From CAITWD01 sp963842065 (lineage in GTDB: Bacteria > Actinomycetota > Thermoleophilia > Miltoncostaeales > Miltoncostaeaceae), in NCBI GenBank assembly GCA_963842065.1, contig CAWJEW010000002.1:496001-560000 (forward strand): a stretch of DNA of 64,000 bases, written 5' to 3'. A program made the position numbers and the translations under genes. Below are positions 27,633-35,909 of the stretch, piece after piece. The notes below the pieces were generated by a model. The model made no database searches and was not told where the DNA came from. It was given only the letters and a program-made list of their open reading frames with translations. The stretch's first letter is position 1. Every line of letters starts with the position of its first letter.

Positions 27633-29083
27633 AGACCAAAATCCTCGTCTCCGTCGACCCGTGGGAGACACGGGTGGCGCTCCTTGAGGACGGGCGCACG
27701 GCGGAGTGCTATATCGAGCGCCGCGGGCAGCGCTCCGTCGTCGGGCACGTGTGGAAGGGCCGGGTCGGCAACGTGCTGGCGGGCATGGAAGCCGCGTTCA
27801 TCGACGTCGGGCTGCCCAAGAGCGGCTTCCTGCACGTCGACGAGGTCGTCGCCGTCGGCGTGCCCAGGAACAAGCGCCAGATCACCGATCTGCTCAAGAA
27901 GGGCGACCAGGTCCTCGTCCAGGCGACCAAGGACCCGATGGGCACCAAGGGTTGCCGCCTGACCATGCAGCTCTCGCTTGCCGGGCGCTTCGTGGTCTAC
28001 GTGCCCTACGGCGATGGGTTGGGCGTGAGCCGCAAGCTGCTCGACGATGAGCGGCGCCGCTTGCGCAAGATCTGCACCGCGCTGCCGCTGGAGGGTGGGC
28101 TGATCGTGCGCACGGCCGCCGCGGGCGCATCGGCCGACGACATCGCCCGGGATTACGCGGCGCTGCGCCGCCTGTGGGCGGCGCTCAGCCAGCGGGCCGA
28201 CGCGGTCAGCTCGCCGACGCTGCTCTACAGCGAGGCCGACGTCTCCCTGAAGGTGATCCGGGACCTGCTCAACGGGGACGTCGAGGAAGTGCTCGTCGAC
28301 GATCCGGCCCAGTACGAGCGCATCCTCAACTTCCTCAAGCGCACCTCGCCGGGGATCGCGTCCCGCGTGCGCCTGTACGACGGCGAGCGGCCGCTGTTCG
28401 AGGAGCACGGCGCCGAGCAGGCGGTCCGGTCGACGCTCGACCGGCGCGTGCCGCTCAAGTCGGGCGGTTACCTCATCATCGACGACACGGAAGCCATGAC
28501 GGTCATCGACGTCAACTCGGGCGGCAACGTCGGCCGCGGCGGCACGCGCCTCGAGGAGACGGTGACCAAGACCAATCTCGAGGCCGCGGTCGAGGTCGTG
28601 CGCCAGCTGCGCCTGCGCGACATCGGCGGGATCGTGATCATCGACTTCATCGACATGAGCGACGCGGCCAATCGCCGCGCGGTGAAAGGGGTGCTCGACG
28701 CCGAGCTTGCGCGCGACCGTACCCGGACCTTCGTCGCCGAGATCTCGTCGCTCGGCCTGGTGGAGATGACCCGCCAGAACATCTCCGACGGCCCACGGGA
28801 GGTGATGAGCGAGGGCTGCGCGCCCTGCGAGGGTGTCGGCATCGTCCTGTCCGACGACACCGTCGCGATTGACGCCTCGCGCGCGATCGTGCGCGCCGCG
28901 ATGGGCGTCGACGACGACGAGCTGAGCGTCCAAGTCAGCGTGCGCGCCGCGGCCCTGCTCAACGACGACGGCCGTGCGCGCGCTGCCGAGATCGAGGAAC
29001 TGGTCGGCAAACGGATCCACTTGGACTCCGACCGTGGCCTGCACGACGGTGCGGTGCGCGTGCGCGCACGCAGCGCCGCGTAG
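27629..29083 (+). CDS. rng: Ribonuclease E/G family endoribonuclease
   Basis: A 484-residue RNase G-type enzyme processing rRNA and mRNA 5' monophosphate ends. Family-typical N-terminus KTKILVSVDPWETRVALLED precedes the S1 domain (~35-120: GHVWKGRVGNVLAGMEAAFI DVG), 5'-sensor/RNase H region, catalytic DNase I-like motifs IDVNSGG and IVIIDFIDM, and the zinc-link CAPCEG. To include the conserved N-terminus the start must be CTG 27629, inside a CTGA overlap with the preceding stop and 4 nt after AGGAGG; the first conventional codon (GTG 27674) would delete the first beta strand. The RNase E C-terminal scaffold is absent. Confidence 0.94.
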   Translation: MKTKILVSVDPWETRVALLEDGRTAECYIERRGQRSVVGHVWKGRVGNVLAGMEAAFIDVGLPKSGFLHVDEVVAVGVPRNKRQITDLLKKGDQVLVQATKDPMGTKGCRLTMQLSLAGRFVVYVPYGDGLGVSRKLLDDERRRLRKICTALPLEGGLIVRTAAAGASADDIARDYAALRRLWAALSQRADAVSSPTLLYSEADVSLKVIRDLLNGDVEEVLVDDPAQYERILNFLKRTSPGIASRVRLYDGERPLFEEHGAEQAVRSTLDRRVPLKSGGYLIIDDTEAMTVIDVNSGGNVGRGGTRLEETVTKTNLEAAVEVVRQLRLRDIGGIVIIDFIDMSDAANRRAVKGVLDAELARDRTRTFVAEISSLGLVEMTRQNISDGPREVMSEGCAPCEGVGIVLSDDTVAIDASRAIVRAAMGVDDDELSVQVSVRAAALLNDDGRARAAEIEELVGKRIHLDSDRGLHDGAVRVRARSAA

Positions 29084-29135
29084 CGCGTCGCGTCCCTGTG
29101 CGCGTCGTACCGGCGCGCATGGGGGGCGGCAATCG

Positions 29136-29164
29136 TGCGAAACCGGTTCGGGCTTTGCTATCCT
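29136..29164 (+). promoter_or_regulatory. Possible promoter for rplU-rpmA
   Basis: TATCCT (29159-29164) preceded by TGC forms an extended -10; the -35 position (TGCGAA, 29136-29141) is weak. It lies in the 133-bp gap between rng and rplU and would give a leader of about 45-75 nt. Confidence 0.4.
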
Positions 29165-29246
29165 CCCGAGCCGCGCCGCAGTCTGCGGCACCGACCTGTG
29201 CTGGCTGCAGGCGGCGATGAGTTCCGACCGACCGGTTGGGGGAAGT

Positions 29247-29543
29247 GTGCCGGATTACGCGGTAATCGCCCTCGGGGGCAAGCAGTACCGAGTGCAGGAA
29301 GGCGAGCAGCTGCTCGTGGATCGTCTGGCGCACGAGCCCGGCGCGACCTTCTCGCCGACCGTGCTCGCGACGGGCACCGCCGGCGGTGAGCTCAGCGACG
29401 GCGGCACGGTCAACGTGACCGTCGAGGAACACGTGTTGGGCCCGAAGCTGCTGGTCTTCACGTACCGGGCCAAGAAGGATTCAAAGCGCAAGCGCGGCCA
29501 CCGTTCGCGGCTGTCCCGCGTGCGCATCGACTCGATCGCGTAG
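29247..29543 (+). CDS. rplU: 50S ribosomal protein L21
   Basis: A 98-residue L21: DYAVIALGGKQYRVQEGEQL LVDRL, PTVLATG, VEEHVLGPKLLVFTYRAKKD and the basic C-terminal KRKRGHRSRLSRVRID that binds 23S rRNA. Start taken as GTG 29247, where homology begins; the in-frame ATG at 29217 would add ten non-conserved residues (SSDRPVGGS) and is the alternative because GGGGGAAG lies too near the GTG. Followed 12 nt later by rpmA. Confidence 0.96.
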   Translation: MPDYAVIALGGKQYRVQEGEQLLVDRLAHEPGATFSPTVLATGTAGGELSDGGTVNVTVEEHVLGPKLLVFTYRAKKDSKRKRGHRSRLSRVRIDSIA

Positions 29544-29555
29544 GGGAAGCCGGAG

Positions 29556-29822
29556 ATGGCACACAAGAAGGGCGGCGGTTCCAGCCGCAACGGACGCGAC
29601 TCTGCCGCACAGCGGCTCGGCGTGAAGGTCTTTGCCGGTCAGGTCGTGCCGGCCGGGTCGATCATCGTCCGCCAGCGCGGCAGCAAGTTCCACCCCGGCG
29701 ACGGCGCCGGGATGGGTCGCGACTACACCATCTTCGCGAAGGTCGCTGGGCGCGTCGAATTCACCAACGGCCGGAAGGGCCGCCGGATCTCCGTTCACCC
29801 GGAGGTCACGGCCTCCGCGTAA
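29556..29822 (+). CDS. rpmA: 50S ribosomal protein L27
   Basis: 88 residues beginning MAHKKGGGSSRNGRDS, the flexible N-terminus that reaches the peptidyl-transferase centre, followed by GVKVFAGQVVPAGSIIVRQRG and FHPGDGAGMGRDYTIFAKV. No cleavable N-terminal extension, unlike Firmicutes. A CCGGAG box precedes the ATG. Second gene of the L21-L27-Obg set. Confidence 0.97.
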   Translation: MAHKKGGGSSRNGRDSAAQRLGVKVFAGQVVPAGSIIVRQRGSKFHPGDGAGMGRDYTIFAKVAGRVEFTNGRKGRRISVHPEVTASA

Positions 29823-29833
29823 GCGGAGCCGCC

Positions 29834-30779
29834 GTGCCGTTCACCGACAGGGCACGGATTCACGTCGAAGGCGGGCGTGGCGGCGATGGCGGTCTGTCGT
29901 TTCGCCGAGAGGCGCACGTCCCGAAGGGTGGTCCCGACGGCGGGAACGGCGGTCGCGGCGGCGATGTCATCGTCATCGCGGACGATCAGGTCGTGGACCT
30001 TTCGCGCTTCCGGCACGCGGTGCACCACACGGCGGCTGCGGGGGCCAACGGCGAGGGCCGGGCCCGGCATGGCCGCAAGGGCGCGGACGCGGAGGTCCAC
30101 GTGCCGCCCGGGACGCGCATCGTGCGCGACGAGGCGGTCGTCGCGGAGGTCCGCACGCCCGGCGAGCGTGTTGTGGTCGCCCGCGGCGGCAACGGCGGGA
30201 TCGGGAACCGGGTGTTTCGTTCATCGACCCACCGGACTCCGCGCGAGACCGTTCCCGGTGCATCCGGCGAGGCGGCATGGCTGACGCTGGAGCTGCGGTT
30301 GCCCATCGATGTCGCGATCGTCGGGCTTCCGAACTCGGGCAAGAGCGCGCTGTTGGTGGCACTGACCGGCGCCGCCGCCGTCGTGGCACCGTACCCGCAC
30401 TCGACCCGGGAGCCGACGTTCGGCCCGCTGGTCGACGATGAGTTGGAGATTCACTTGGTCGCGGACCTGCCCGGCGTCGGCGCCGACGCCGAGCCCCGCC
30501 CGGACGGGTTCCTGACCCAGTGCGAGCGGGCCCGCGTGATCGTGCACTGCGTGGGCGCCGGAGCCGAGAATCCCTCCGCCGCCGGAGCGGATCGCGGCGG
30601 TCGAGGCGACCATCGGTCAATTTGCCTCCGCCGGTGCGCGCCGTATCGTTGTGGCCACCTCGGCGGACCCGAGGCGGGTGCCGCCGTGGGCGGACTATGC
30701 GGTCGACAGCGAATCCGGCGAGGGTATCGCCGCGCTGCGGGAAGGCGTGCTTGGCGCGTTGGGGGTGGGCCGGCAGTGA
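29834..30779 (+). CDS. obgE: Obg-family GTPase, divergent G domain, one +1 frameshift
   Basis: Starts at GTG 29834, 12 nt after rpmA. The Obg fold is intact (residues 1-158: GGRGGDGGLSFRREAHVPKG GPDGG, VPPGTRIV, GGNGGIGNRVF). The P-loop is normal (GLPNSGKS, 164-171), but G2 reads YPHSTREP for YPFTTLxP, G3 keeps DLPG (211-214) followed by a shortened switch II, and the NKxD specificity motif is replaced by TSAD (VVATSADPRR). About 315 residues after removing one extra base near 30565-30580 (before ERIAAVEATIGQF); no C-terminal OCT or TGS domain. GTGA overlap with proB. Its ability to bind GTP specifically is doubtful. Confidence 0.88.
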
Positions 30780-31885
30780 GCGTCATCGTCGCAAAGCTCG
30801 GCTCCTCGACCCTGGTCGACGCCGACGGCCAGCTGCGGACCGACGTGCTCGAGGCACGGGTCCGGGACCTGGTCCGTCTGCGCCGGCTCGGGCACCGGCC
30901 GATCCTGGTCTCCAGCGGGGCCATCGCCTGCGGGCTGGGGCGGCTCGGGATCCGCGAGCGGCCCACGGCGCTGCCCGACCTGCAGGCGGTGTCCGCCGTG
31001 GGGCAGGGGGTGCTGTTTCAGCGCTACCTGGAGATGTTTGCCGGCCACGAGGTGACGCCGGCGCAGGTGCTGCTGACCTCGGCGGACCTCGAGCAGCGCT
31101 CGAGCTACCTGAACGCCCGCAACACGCTCGCGCGGCTGTTGGATCTCGGCGTCGTTCCCGTGATCAACGAGAACGACACGACCGCCACCGACGAGTTGAC
31201 CTTCGGCGATAACGACGTGCTGGCGGCGCAGGTGGCGATCCTGATGGCGGCGACGTGGCTGGTCCTGTTGACCGATCGCGACGGGCTCTACGGCGTGGGG
31301 CCAGACGGGGCGCCGGTGCTCATTGGCGACGTGCCGGCCGCGACGCGTCCGGAGGACGTCGAGCTGGCCGACATGCGCGGGTCGGGGCTCGGGCGAGGTG
31401 GCGTGTCCGCCAAGATCGCCGCGGCGACGATGGCGACAGGCGCAGGGGTCACCTGCGTGATCGCCTCGGGGCGCAACGACGGCGTGCTCGCGGCAGTTGC
31501 GACCGGCCATCACGTTGGGACGCGGTTTCAACCGGCCGAACGGCGCGAGTCGGCCTTCAAGCTGTGGCTGCGCTACGCCAAGCCCGCGCTGGGGCGGATC
31601 AGCATCGACGCCGGTGCCGCACGGGCGCTGCGCCGCCAGGGCACCTCGCTCCTGGCCGTCGGGGTGAGCGGGGTCGAGGGTGCGTTTGCCGCCGGCGACG
31701 CGGTCGAGGTTGACGACGCCGACGGGCGCCGGGTCGGCAAGGGGATCACCGCCTTCTCCTCGGACGATCTGCGCCAGGTTGTCGGCATGAAGACCGACGA
31801 GCTCTTGCGCGTGTTCCCGGATGCCGGGGTCGAGGTAATCCACCGTGACAGGTTTGTGCTGGCCGACGCACCGGGGACGCGGTGA
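30776..31885 (+). CDS. proB: Glutamate 5-kinase
   Basis: First enzyme of proline synthesis, phosphorylating glutamate. 369 residues: amino-acid kinase domain (VAKLGSSTLVD, PILVSSGAIACGLGRLG, PVINENDTTATDELTFGDND, LLTDRDGLYGV, GRGGVSAKIAAATMATGAGV) and a C-terminal PUA domain (from ~280: GRISIDAGAARALRRQGTSL, GKGITAFSSDDLRQVVGMKT). GTG 30776 lies in a GTGA overlap with obg and its stop in a GTGA overlap with nadD. Its partner proA is not in the window. Confidence 0.96.
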   Translation: MSVIVAKLGSSTLVDADGQLRTDVLEARVRDLVRLRRLGHRPILVSSGAIACGLGRLGIRERPTALPDLQAVSAVGQGVLFQRYLEMFAGHEVTPAQVLLTSADLEQRSSYLNARNTLARLLDLGVVPVINENDTTATDELTFGDNDVLAAQVAILMAATWLVLLTDRDGLYGVGPDGAPVLIGDVPAATRPEDVELADMRGSGLGRGGVSAKIAAATMATGAGVTCVIASGRNDGVLAAVATGHHVGTRFQPAERRESAFKLWLRYAKPALGRISIDAGAARALRRQGTSLLAVGVSGVEGAFAAGDAVEVDDADGRRVGKGITAFSSDDLRQVVGMKTDELLRVFPDAGVEVIHRDRFVLADAPGTR

Positions 31886-32496
31886 CCCAGCGGCCGCGCC
31901 GGCGCATCGCGGTGCTCGGCGGCCGCTTCGACCCGCCACACCTCGGGCACCTGATGATTGCCCAAGAGGCATGGTGGCGGCTCGGGCTCGATGAGCTGAT
32001 CTTCGTCCCGGCCGGTCTGCCCGCGGATCGGCCGGCACCGCAGTTCCCCGGCGACCTGCGCGCCGCCATGGTCGAGGCGGCGATCGACGGGCATCCGGGC
32101 TGGCGGTGCTCGCGGACCGAGATCGACCGCCCCGGCCCGAGCTACACCGCCGATACGATGGCCGAGCTCGCTGCCCGCGAGCCCGGCGCCGAGCTGTGGT
32201 TCGTGATGGGGGCCGACCGTCTGGCGGGATTTGCCGCCTGGCACGAGCCCGAACGTATTCTGTCGTTCGCCAGGTTGGCGGTGATCTCGCGGGGAGGAAT
32301 CGATGCGCCGGAGCTGCAGGCGACCGCAGCGGCGGTCGCGCCGGGCCGTGTCGACGTGCTCGAGGCACCGGAGGTCGACGTATCCTCGACGATGGTCCGC
32401 GAGCGCCTGGCGGCCGGCGCACCGATCGAGTATCTGGTCCCCGCAGGTGTGGCGCGCCTGTTGGCCTCGGCCGATCCCGGCGCGTGTGACGGGTGA
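31882..32496 (+). CDS. nadD: Nicotinate-nucleotide adenylyltransferase
   Basis: Makes deamido-NAD from NaMN and ATP. 204 residues with the nucleotidyltransferase motif GGRFDPPHLGHLMIAQE (HxGH), LIFVPAG, FVMGADRLAGF and the second ATP motif VDVSSTMVRERL (SSTxIR). N-terminal GTG 31882 overlaps proB. Length is standard. Followed by a predicted promoter and rsfS. Confidence 0.96.
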   Translation: MTQRPRRRIAVLGGRFDPPHLGHLMIAQEAWWRLGLDELIFVPAGLPADRPAPQFPGDLRAAMVEAAIDGHPGWRCSRTEIDRPGPSYTADTMAELAAREPGAELWFVMGADRLAGFAAWHEPERILSFARLAVISRGGIDAPELQATAAAVAPGRVDVLEAPEVDVSSTMVRERLAAGAPIEYLVPAGVARLLASADPGACDG

Positions 32497-32502
32497 CCAT
32501 GC

Positions 32503-32531
32503 TTGCCAAGACGATGCGCGGGCCGTACCCT
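32503..32531 (+). promoter_or_regulatory. Predicted promoter upstream of rsfS
   Basis: TTGCCA (32503-32508) and TACCCT (32526-32531) with a 17-nt spacer. AGGAG at 32553-32557 follows, but no usual start codon sits at the right distance from it (see rsfS). Confidence 0.45.
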
Positions 32532-32584
32532 CGCTGACAGTGCACTCGAGCTAGGAGTCTCCCGCGACACCTCATGAACTGGCG

Positions 32585-32920
32585 ATGGTGGCCGCCGATG
32601 CGGCCGCCGACAAGAAAGCCCGCGACATCGTCATCCTCGATATGCGCGGCCTGGTGATCTACACGGATTACATGGTGGTCTGCACCGGGACGACCCCCCG
32701 TCAGACCGCGGCGATCGCCGACGAGCTCCGTCGCGTGCTCAAGCAAGATCATGGCGTCAGGGCACGCCGGGTCGAGGGCGAGCGCGAAGCCGAGTGGATC
32801 CTGATGGACTACCTGGACTTCGTCGTCCACATCTTCACGCCCCAGGCGCGCGAGTTCTATCGTCTCGACCGCCTGTGGGGCGAGGCCCCGCAACAGGTGC
32901 TCGAGGCCACGGCCTCCTAG
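32585..32920 (+). CDS. rsfS: Ribosomal silencing factor RsfS (RsfA/Iojap)
   Basis: Binds L14 and blocks subunit joining under starvation. 111 residues from ATG 32585: AADKKARDIVILDMRGLVIY TDYMVVCTG, VEGEREAEWILMDYLDFVVH IF, the invariant DYxDxVVHxF segment. The homologous frame extends upstream to 32555 (PHELAMVAADAAADKKA resembles the usual ELAxxxAxAxxDKKA), where the AGGAG lies at 32553-32557, yet no ATG/GTG/TTG is found there; CTG 32579 is possible. The true start may therefore be non-canonical or affected by a base error. Confidence 0.93.
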   Translation: MVAADAAADKKARDIVILDMRGLVIYTDYMVVCTGTTPRQTAAIADELRRVLKQDHGVRARRVEGEREAEWILMDYLDFVVHIFTPQAREFYRLDRLWGEAPQQVLEATAS

Positions 32921-32992
32921 GGGCCGCCGGCGCGCCGACATGGGTCCGGTCTGCCGTCTAGCCCGCGTGCGTTCACGCGGGCGGGGACCGCG

Positions 32993-33757
32993 ATGAGCCT
33001 GAGCGCGCTTGACCTGGGCTTTGTCGGGCTTGCCGCGCTCGCCGCCGGGGCCGTGAACGCGCTCGCCGGTGGCGGCACCCTGATCACGTTTCCGGCCCTC
33101 ACGGCGGTCGGGGTTCCCGCGCTGGACGCCAACATCACCAACACCGTTGCGCTCAGCCCCGGATACATCGGGGGCACGCTTGCCCAGCGGGCAGACCTTG
33201 AGGGCCAGCGCGCCAGGGTACGCGCGGTCGCGATCCCCGCGATCGCCGGCGGCCTGGTCGGGGGAGCGCTGCTGTTGATCGTCGGTGCGGCCGCGTTCCG
33301 GGCGCTGGTGCCATGGCTGATCCTCATCGCGGCCGGGCTGCTGGCGATCGATCCGATCGCAAAGCGGTGGGTGCGCGCGCGGGTCAGTCATCCGGCGACC
33401 CACGGAAGCCTCGTGCTGACCGGCCTGGTGGCATTCGTCGGGTCGATCTACGGCGGCTTTTTCGGTGCCGGACTCGGCATCATCCTGCTGGCGCTGTATT
33501 CGCTTGTGGTGCCCGACACGCTTGTGCGGATCAACGCGCTCAAGCAGGCCACGTCGTTCGCGGCCAACGTGGCGGCGGCGCTGTTCTTCGTCTTCAGCGG
33601 TCATGTCGTCTGGGAGGCCGCCATCGTCATGGCCGTGGGCGCGCTGCTCGGCGGGGTGCTGGCGGGGCGGGTCGTGCGGTTCATCAACCCGACGGCGCTA
33701 CGGGCGGTCGTGGTCGTGATCGGCGTCGTCGTGGCCGTCGTGTTCTTCGTTGACTAG
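32993..33757 (+). CDS. TauE/SafE-family sulfite/organic anion exporter
   Basis: A 254-residue membrane protein of about eight helices from ATG 32993. Two internally repeated halves are typical of the family: GAVNALAGGGTLITFPALTA VGVP (first repeat) and FVGSIYGGFFGAGLGIILLA LYSL (second repeat, GGxxGxGxG). Family members export sulfite, sulfoacetate or related anions; the substrate cannot be told here. Last gene on this strand before tRNA-Ala. Confidence 0.92.
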   Translation: MSLSALDLGFVGLAALAAGAVNALAGGGTLITFPALTAVGVPALDANITNTVALSPGYIGGTLAQRADLEGQRARVRAVAIPAIAGGLVGGALLLIVGAAAFRALVPWLILIAAGLLAIDPIAKRWVRARVSHPATHGSLVLTGLVAFVGSIYGGFFGAGLGIILLALYSLVVPDTLVRINALKQATSFAANVAAALFFVFSGHVVWEAAIVMAVGALLGGVLAGRVVRFINPTALRAVVVVIGVVVAVVFFVD

Positions 33758-33882
33758 GCCGACACGCACCGCCGTCTCGGCGGGACGACCCCCGGTCGCA
33801 CCGCCAGGACGCGCGCGCCGCGGGTCCGATGCATCGATCCGGCGACGCCCGGGTCGCGCCGGGCGATCGCGGGTCCCGACGG

Positions 33883-33910
33883 TTGCACCGTGCGGGAACT
33901 GTCTTATACT
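33883..33910 (+). promoter_or_regulatory. Predicted promoter of tRNA-Ala
   Basis: TTGCAC (33883-33888) and TATACT (33905-33910) with a 16-nt spacer, ending 13 nt before the first base of the tRNA. Confidence 0.6.
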
Positions 33911-33923
33911 CACAGGCGCATCC

Positions 33924-33996
33924 GGGGGATTAGCTCAGCTGGGAGAGCGTCGCGCTGGCAGCGCGAAGGTCAGCGGTTCGAACCCGCTATCCTCCA
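33924..33996 (+). tRNA. tRNA-Ala (GGC anticodon)
   Basis: 73 nt: acceptor GGGGGAT/ATCCTCC with one G-U pair, D-arm GCTCAGCTGGGAGAGC, anticodon stem TCGCG/CGCGA with loop CTGGCAG, T-arm CAGCGGTTCGAACCCGCTA, discriminator A. CCA is not encoded. Confidence 0.97.
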
Positions 33997-34182
33997 TTTC
34001 CTCGACCGCAGCCGGGGTTCCCGCCCATGGGTCGGCGCGCGGGACGCGGCGGCCCCGGCGACACCCGGGAGATCCGGCGCAAGCCGCCGACGCGCGCCGG
34101 CGACCGGGCCGAGACTCGAGATTGCCAGCGGTGGCACCGTATGAGCTCGGCGGCGTGGCCTGGCCGCCGACCAACGTGCGGC

Positions 34183-34593
34183 CTATCCATCGAGCGATGG
34201 CTGCCGGTATTCATCTTCGGAGACCTGGTCGCCCCAGTCGGCGACCTCGCCCTCCTCGTTGAGCTCGTGGATGGCGATGTGCGTCATGAAGTGATCAGGA
34301 GCGGCGCCGTGCCAGTGGTCCTCGTCGGGCTCGAACCAGACCACATCGCCGGCGCGGATGACCTGCGGCGGGGCGCCGCGGCGCTGCACGAGCCCGATGC
34401 CTTCGGTCACGTACAGCACCTGCCCGAGCGCATGCCGGTGCCAGGCGGTCCGCGCGCCGGGGGGGAAGTGCACGCGCAGCGCGTGCACGCGCGATGGCGC
34501 CGGCGGCGCAGCGAGGTCTTCCATCCAGACCTGGCCGGTGAACCAATGGGCGGGCCCCGGCCGGGTCCCGGCGGGGGTGCGGGTGATCTCCAC
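34183..34593 (-). CDS. Cupin-domain protein
   Basis: A 136-residue single-domain cupin from GTG 34593 with AAAGG 9 nt upstream. Motif 1: PPGARTAWHRHALGQVLYVT EG (GX5HXHX3-4E type, with HRH as metal ligands); motif 2: GDVVWFEPDEDHWHGAAPDH (GDxxxxPxxxxHxxxA). The opening HWFTGQVWMEDLAAPP is typical of the small cupins often annotated as carboxymuconolactone-associated or mandelonitrile-lyase-like. A metal-dependent enzyme or sensor; substrate unknown. Acidic C-terminus (VSEDEYRQPSLDG). Confidence 0.88.
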   Translation of the reverse strand: MEITRTPAGTRPGPAHWFTGQVWMEDLAAPPAPSRVHALRVHFPPGARTAWHRHALGQVLYVTEGIGLVQRRGAPPQVIRAGDVVWFEPDEDHWHGAAPDHFMTHIAIHELNEEGEVADWGDQVSEDEYRQPSLDG

Positions 34594-34703
34594 GGCAGGT
34601 GCCTTTCGGATCGAGAGGGTGTCGACTCGGTGCCGGCATTAATCGGATCGCATCCGGTGTCACGTGTGGATGATACGAGACTCCATCCACCCGAGACAGA
34701 TAG

Positions 34704-35231
34704 AGGCTTCGGCAGCACCGGGACGACATCACGGTCCAGACGAACTGAGGCCCCGGGCCCGACGATGGCCAGTGCCTCGTGCGGCTGAACTAGCTCTGGC
34801 TCGACCCGACGTGCCTCGTCTGGATGACGCGCGACAGCTCTATCCCGGCCGTGGCCCTCGACGATCCGATGCGGGGGATCGTCTGTGGCAGCGTGTTGGA
34901 CTCCCACGACGCCGGGCTGCCCGCGGGTTCGATCGTCATCGGGCTGGGAGTCTGGGCGGACTGTCAGCTCGCCACCTCCGGGACGCTCCGGGTCATGGCG
35001 GACACCGGCCCGGTTTCCGTCGCCGAAGCGTTTGGCACGTCCGCCGCACTCGCTGCCACGGCCTCTGTCGGCATGCTCGACATCGGCCAGCCCAATGCGG
35101 GCGAGACCGTGGTGGTCTCGGGCGCCGCCGGCGCGATCGGCAGCATCGCCGGTCGGATCGCCAAGATCGATGGCCGCCGCGCCGTCGGGCTTGCCGGCAC
35201 CGACGACAAGTGCGCCCTGGATCACCGGTGA
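34704..35231 (+). pseudogene. MDR-family NADP-dependent oxidoreductase, decayed
   Basis: In one frame the sequence reads GPGPDDGQCLVRLN*LWLDP, MTRDSSIPAVALDDPMRGI, GLGVWADCQLATSG, LDIGQPNAGETVVVSGAAGA IGSIAGRIAKI, clearly the leukotriene B4 12-hydroxydehydrogenase/curcumin reductase family (usual PGxGQVLVRNLYLSLDP ... DIGQPKAGETVVVSAAAGAV GS). It has in-frame stops at 34746 (TGA) and about 34785 (TAG), a worn N-terminus and no C-terminal third. Because it carries stops and substitutions rather than one indel, this is a real pseudogene. Confidence 0.8.
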
Positions 35232-35338
35232 GCTCGGTTCGCGCGCCGCAACCTGGGTCAGCCCCGAGAATCGCGCGCGGGAGTCGTTTCCCGGATCCGG
35301 GCCGCGCGCGACGGGCGGCCATCGACCTCGCGGTGGCG

Positions 35339-35755
35339 CTAGGCGGTGCCTGAGCGACCCGCCGGCGCCTGGTCGCGGCGCACTGACGCGACGGTGAGGG
35401 CCAGGTAGTCGCCGTCGGGACCCGCGTCGATCCGCACGCTGTCGGCGAGCGTCTCGATCACCTGCCCCAGCTCCGGCACCGAACACGCCGCGATCAGACT
35501 CCCCGCGCCGCCGGCCACGAGCGGACCGACGCGCAGCACGACGACGCCAACCTCCGGCAGCAGCGCAAACTGCACGCGTCCGTCCGGGGTGAAGCGGTGC
35601 GCCGATGCGCTCAGCGTTTCGGCGAGCACCTCAAGATCCCCGATGCGGTCCAACTCGATGTCGGCCTGCCCCCCGATCGCATTCACGACGCGGTTGAGGA
35701 CCGGCAGCAGGGTGGGACCGGGCGCCAGATCGAGCACCGCGGGACCGGAGATCAT
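35339..35755 (-). CDS. Degenerate RsbW-like (GHKL) protein in the stress module
   Basis: 138 residues from ATG 35755. The start (VLDLAPGPTLLPVLNRVVNA IGG ... DRIGDLEVLAETLSASA) follows the layout of anti-sigma serine kinases (beta strand, helix, then the N-box helix DDLxLAxxExxxN), but the N-box Asn is replaced (ETLSASA) and no DxGxG or GxGLGL box follows; the C-terminal half is beta-rich (VQFALLPEVGVVVLRVG). It is the last gene of a minus-strand set with STAS, sigma factor and RsbW-like genes. Likely a non-catalytic partner, but this is inference from fold pattern and position. Confidence 0.65.
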   Translation of the reverse strand: MISGPAVLDLAPGPTLLPVLNRVVNAIGGQADIELDRIGDLEVLAETLSASAHRFTPDGRVQFALLPEVGVVVLRVGPLVAGGAGSLIAACSVPELGQVIETLADSVRIDAGPDGDYLALTVASVRRDQAPAGRSGTA

Positions 35756-35909
35756 CGTCTCGTCGCGCCGGCGCGCGAGCCGGTGACGCCGGGATGGCCG
35801 CCGTCGGCCGGACCGCTGGAAACGTCATACGCATCCACGCTCGTGTGCCTGCGGAGGCTCACCGCACCGGGGGTCGACGGGATCCGACCGTGCGCGGGCA
35901 TGCCGTCGT

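Noticed and set aside
30695..33604. A ~970-codon minus-strand frame opposite proB, nadD, rsfS and TauE
   Set aside because: High-GC antisense shadow; no motif, and four well-conserved genes lie on the other strand.
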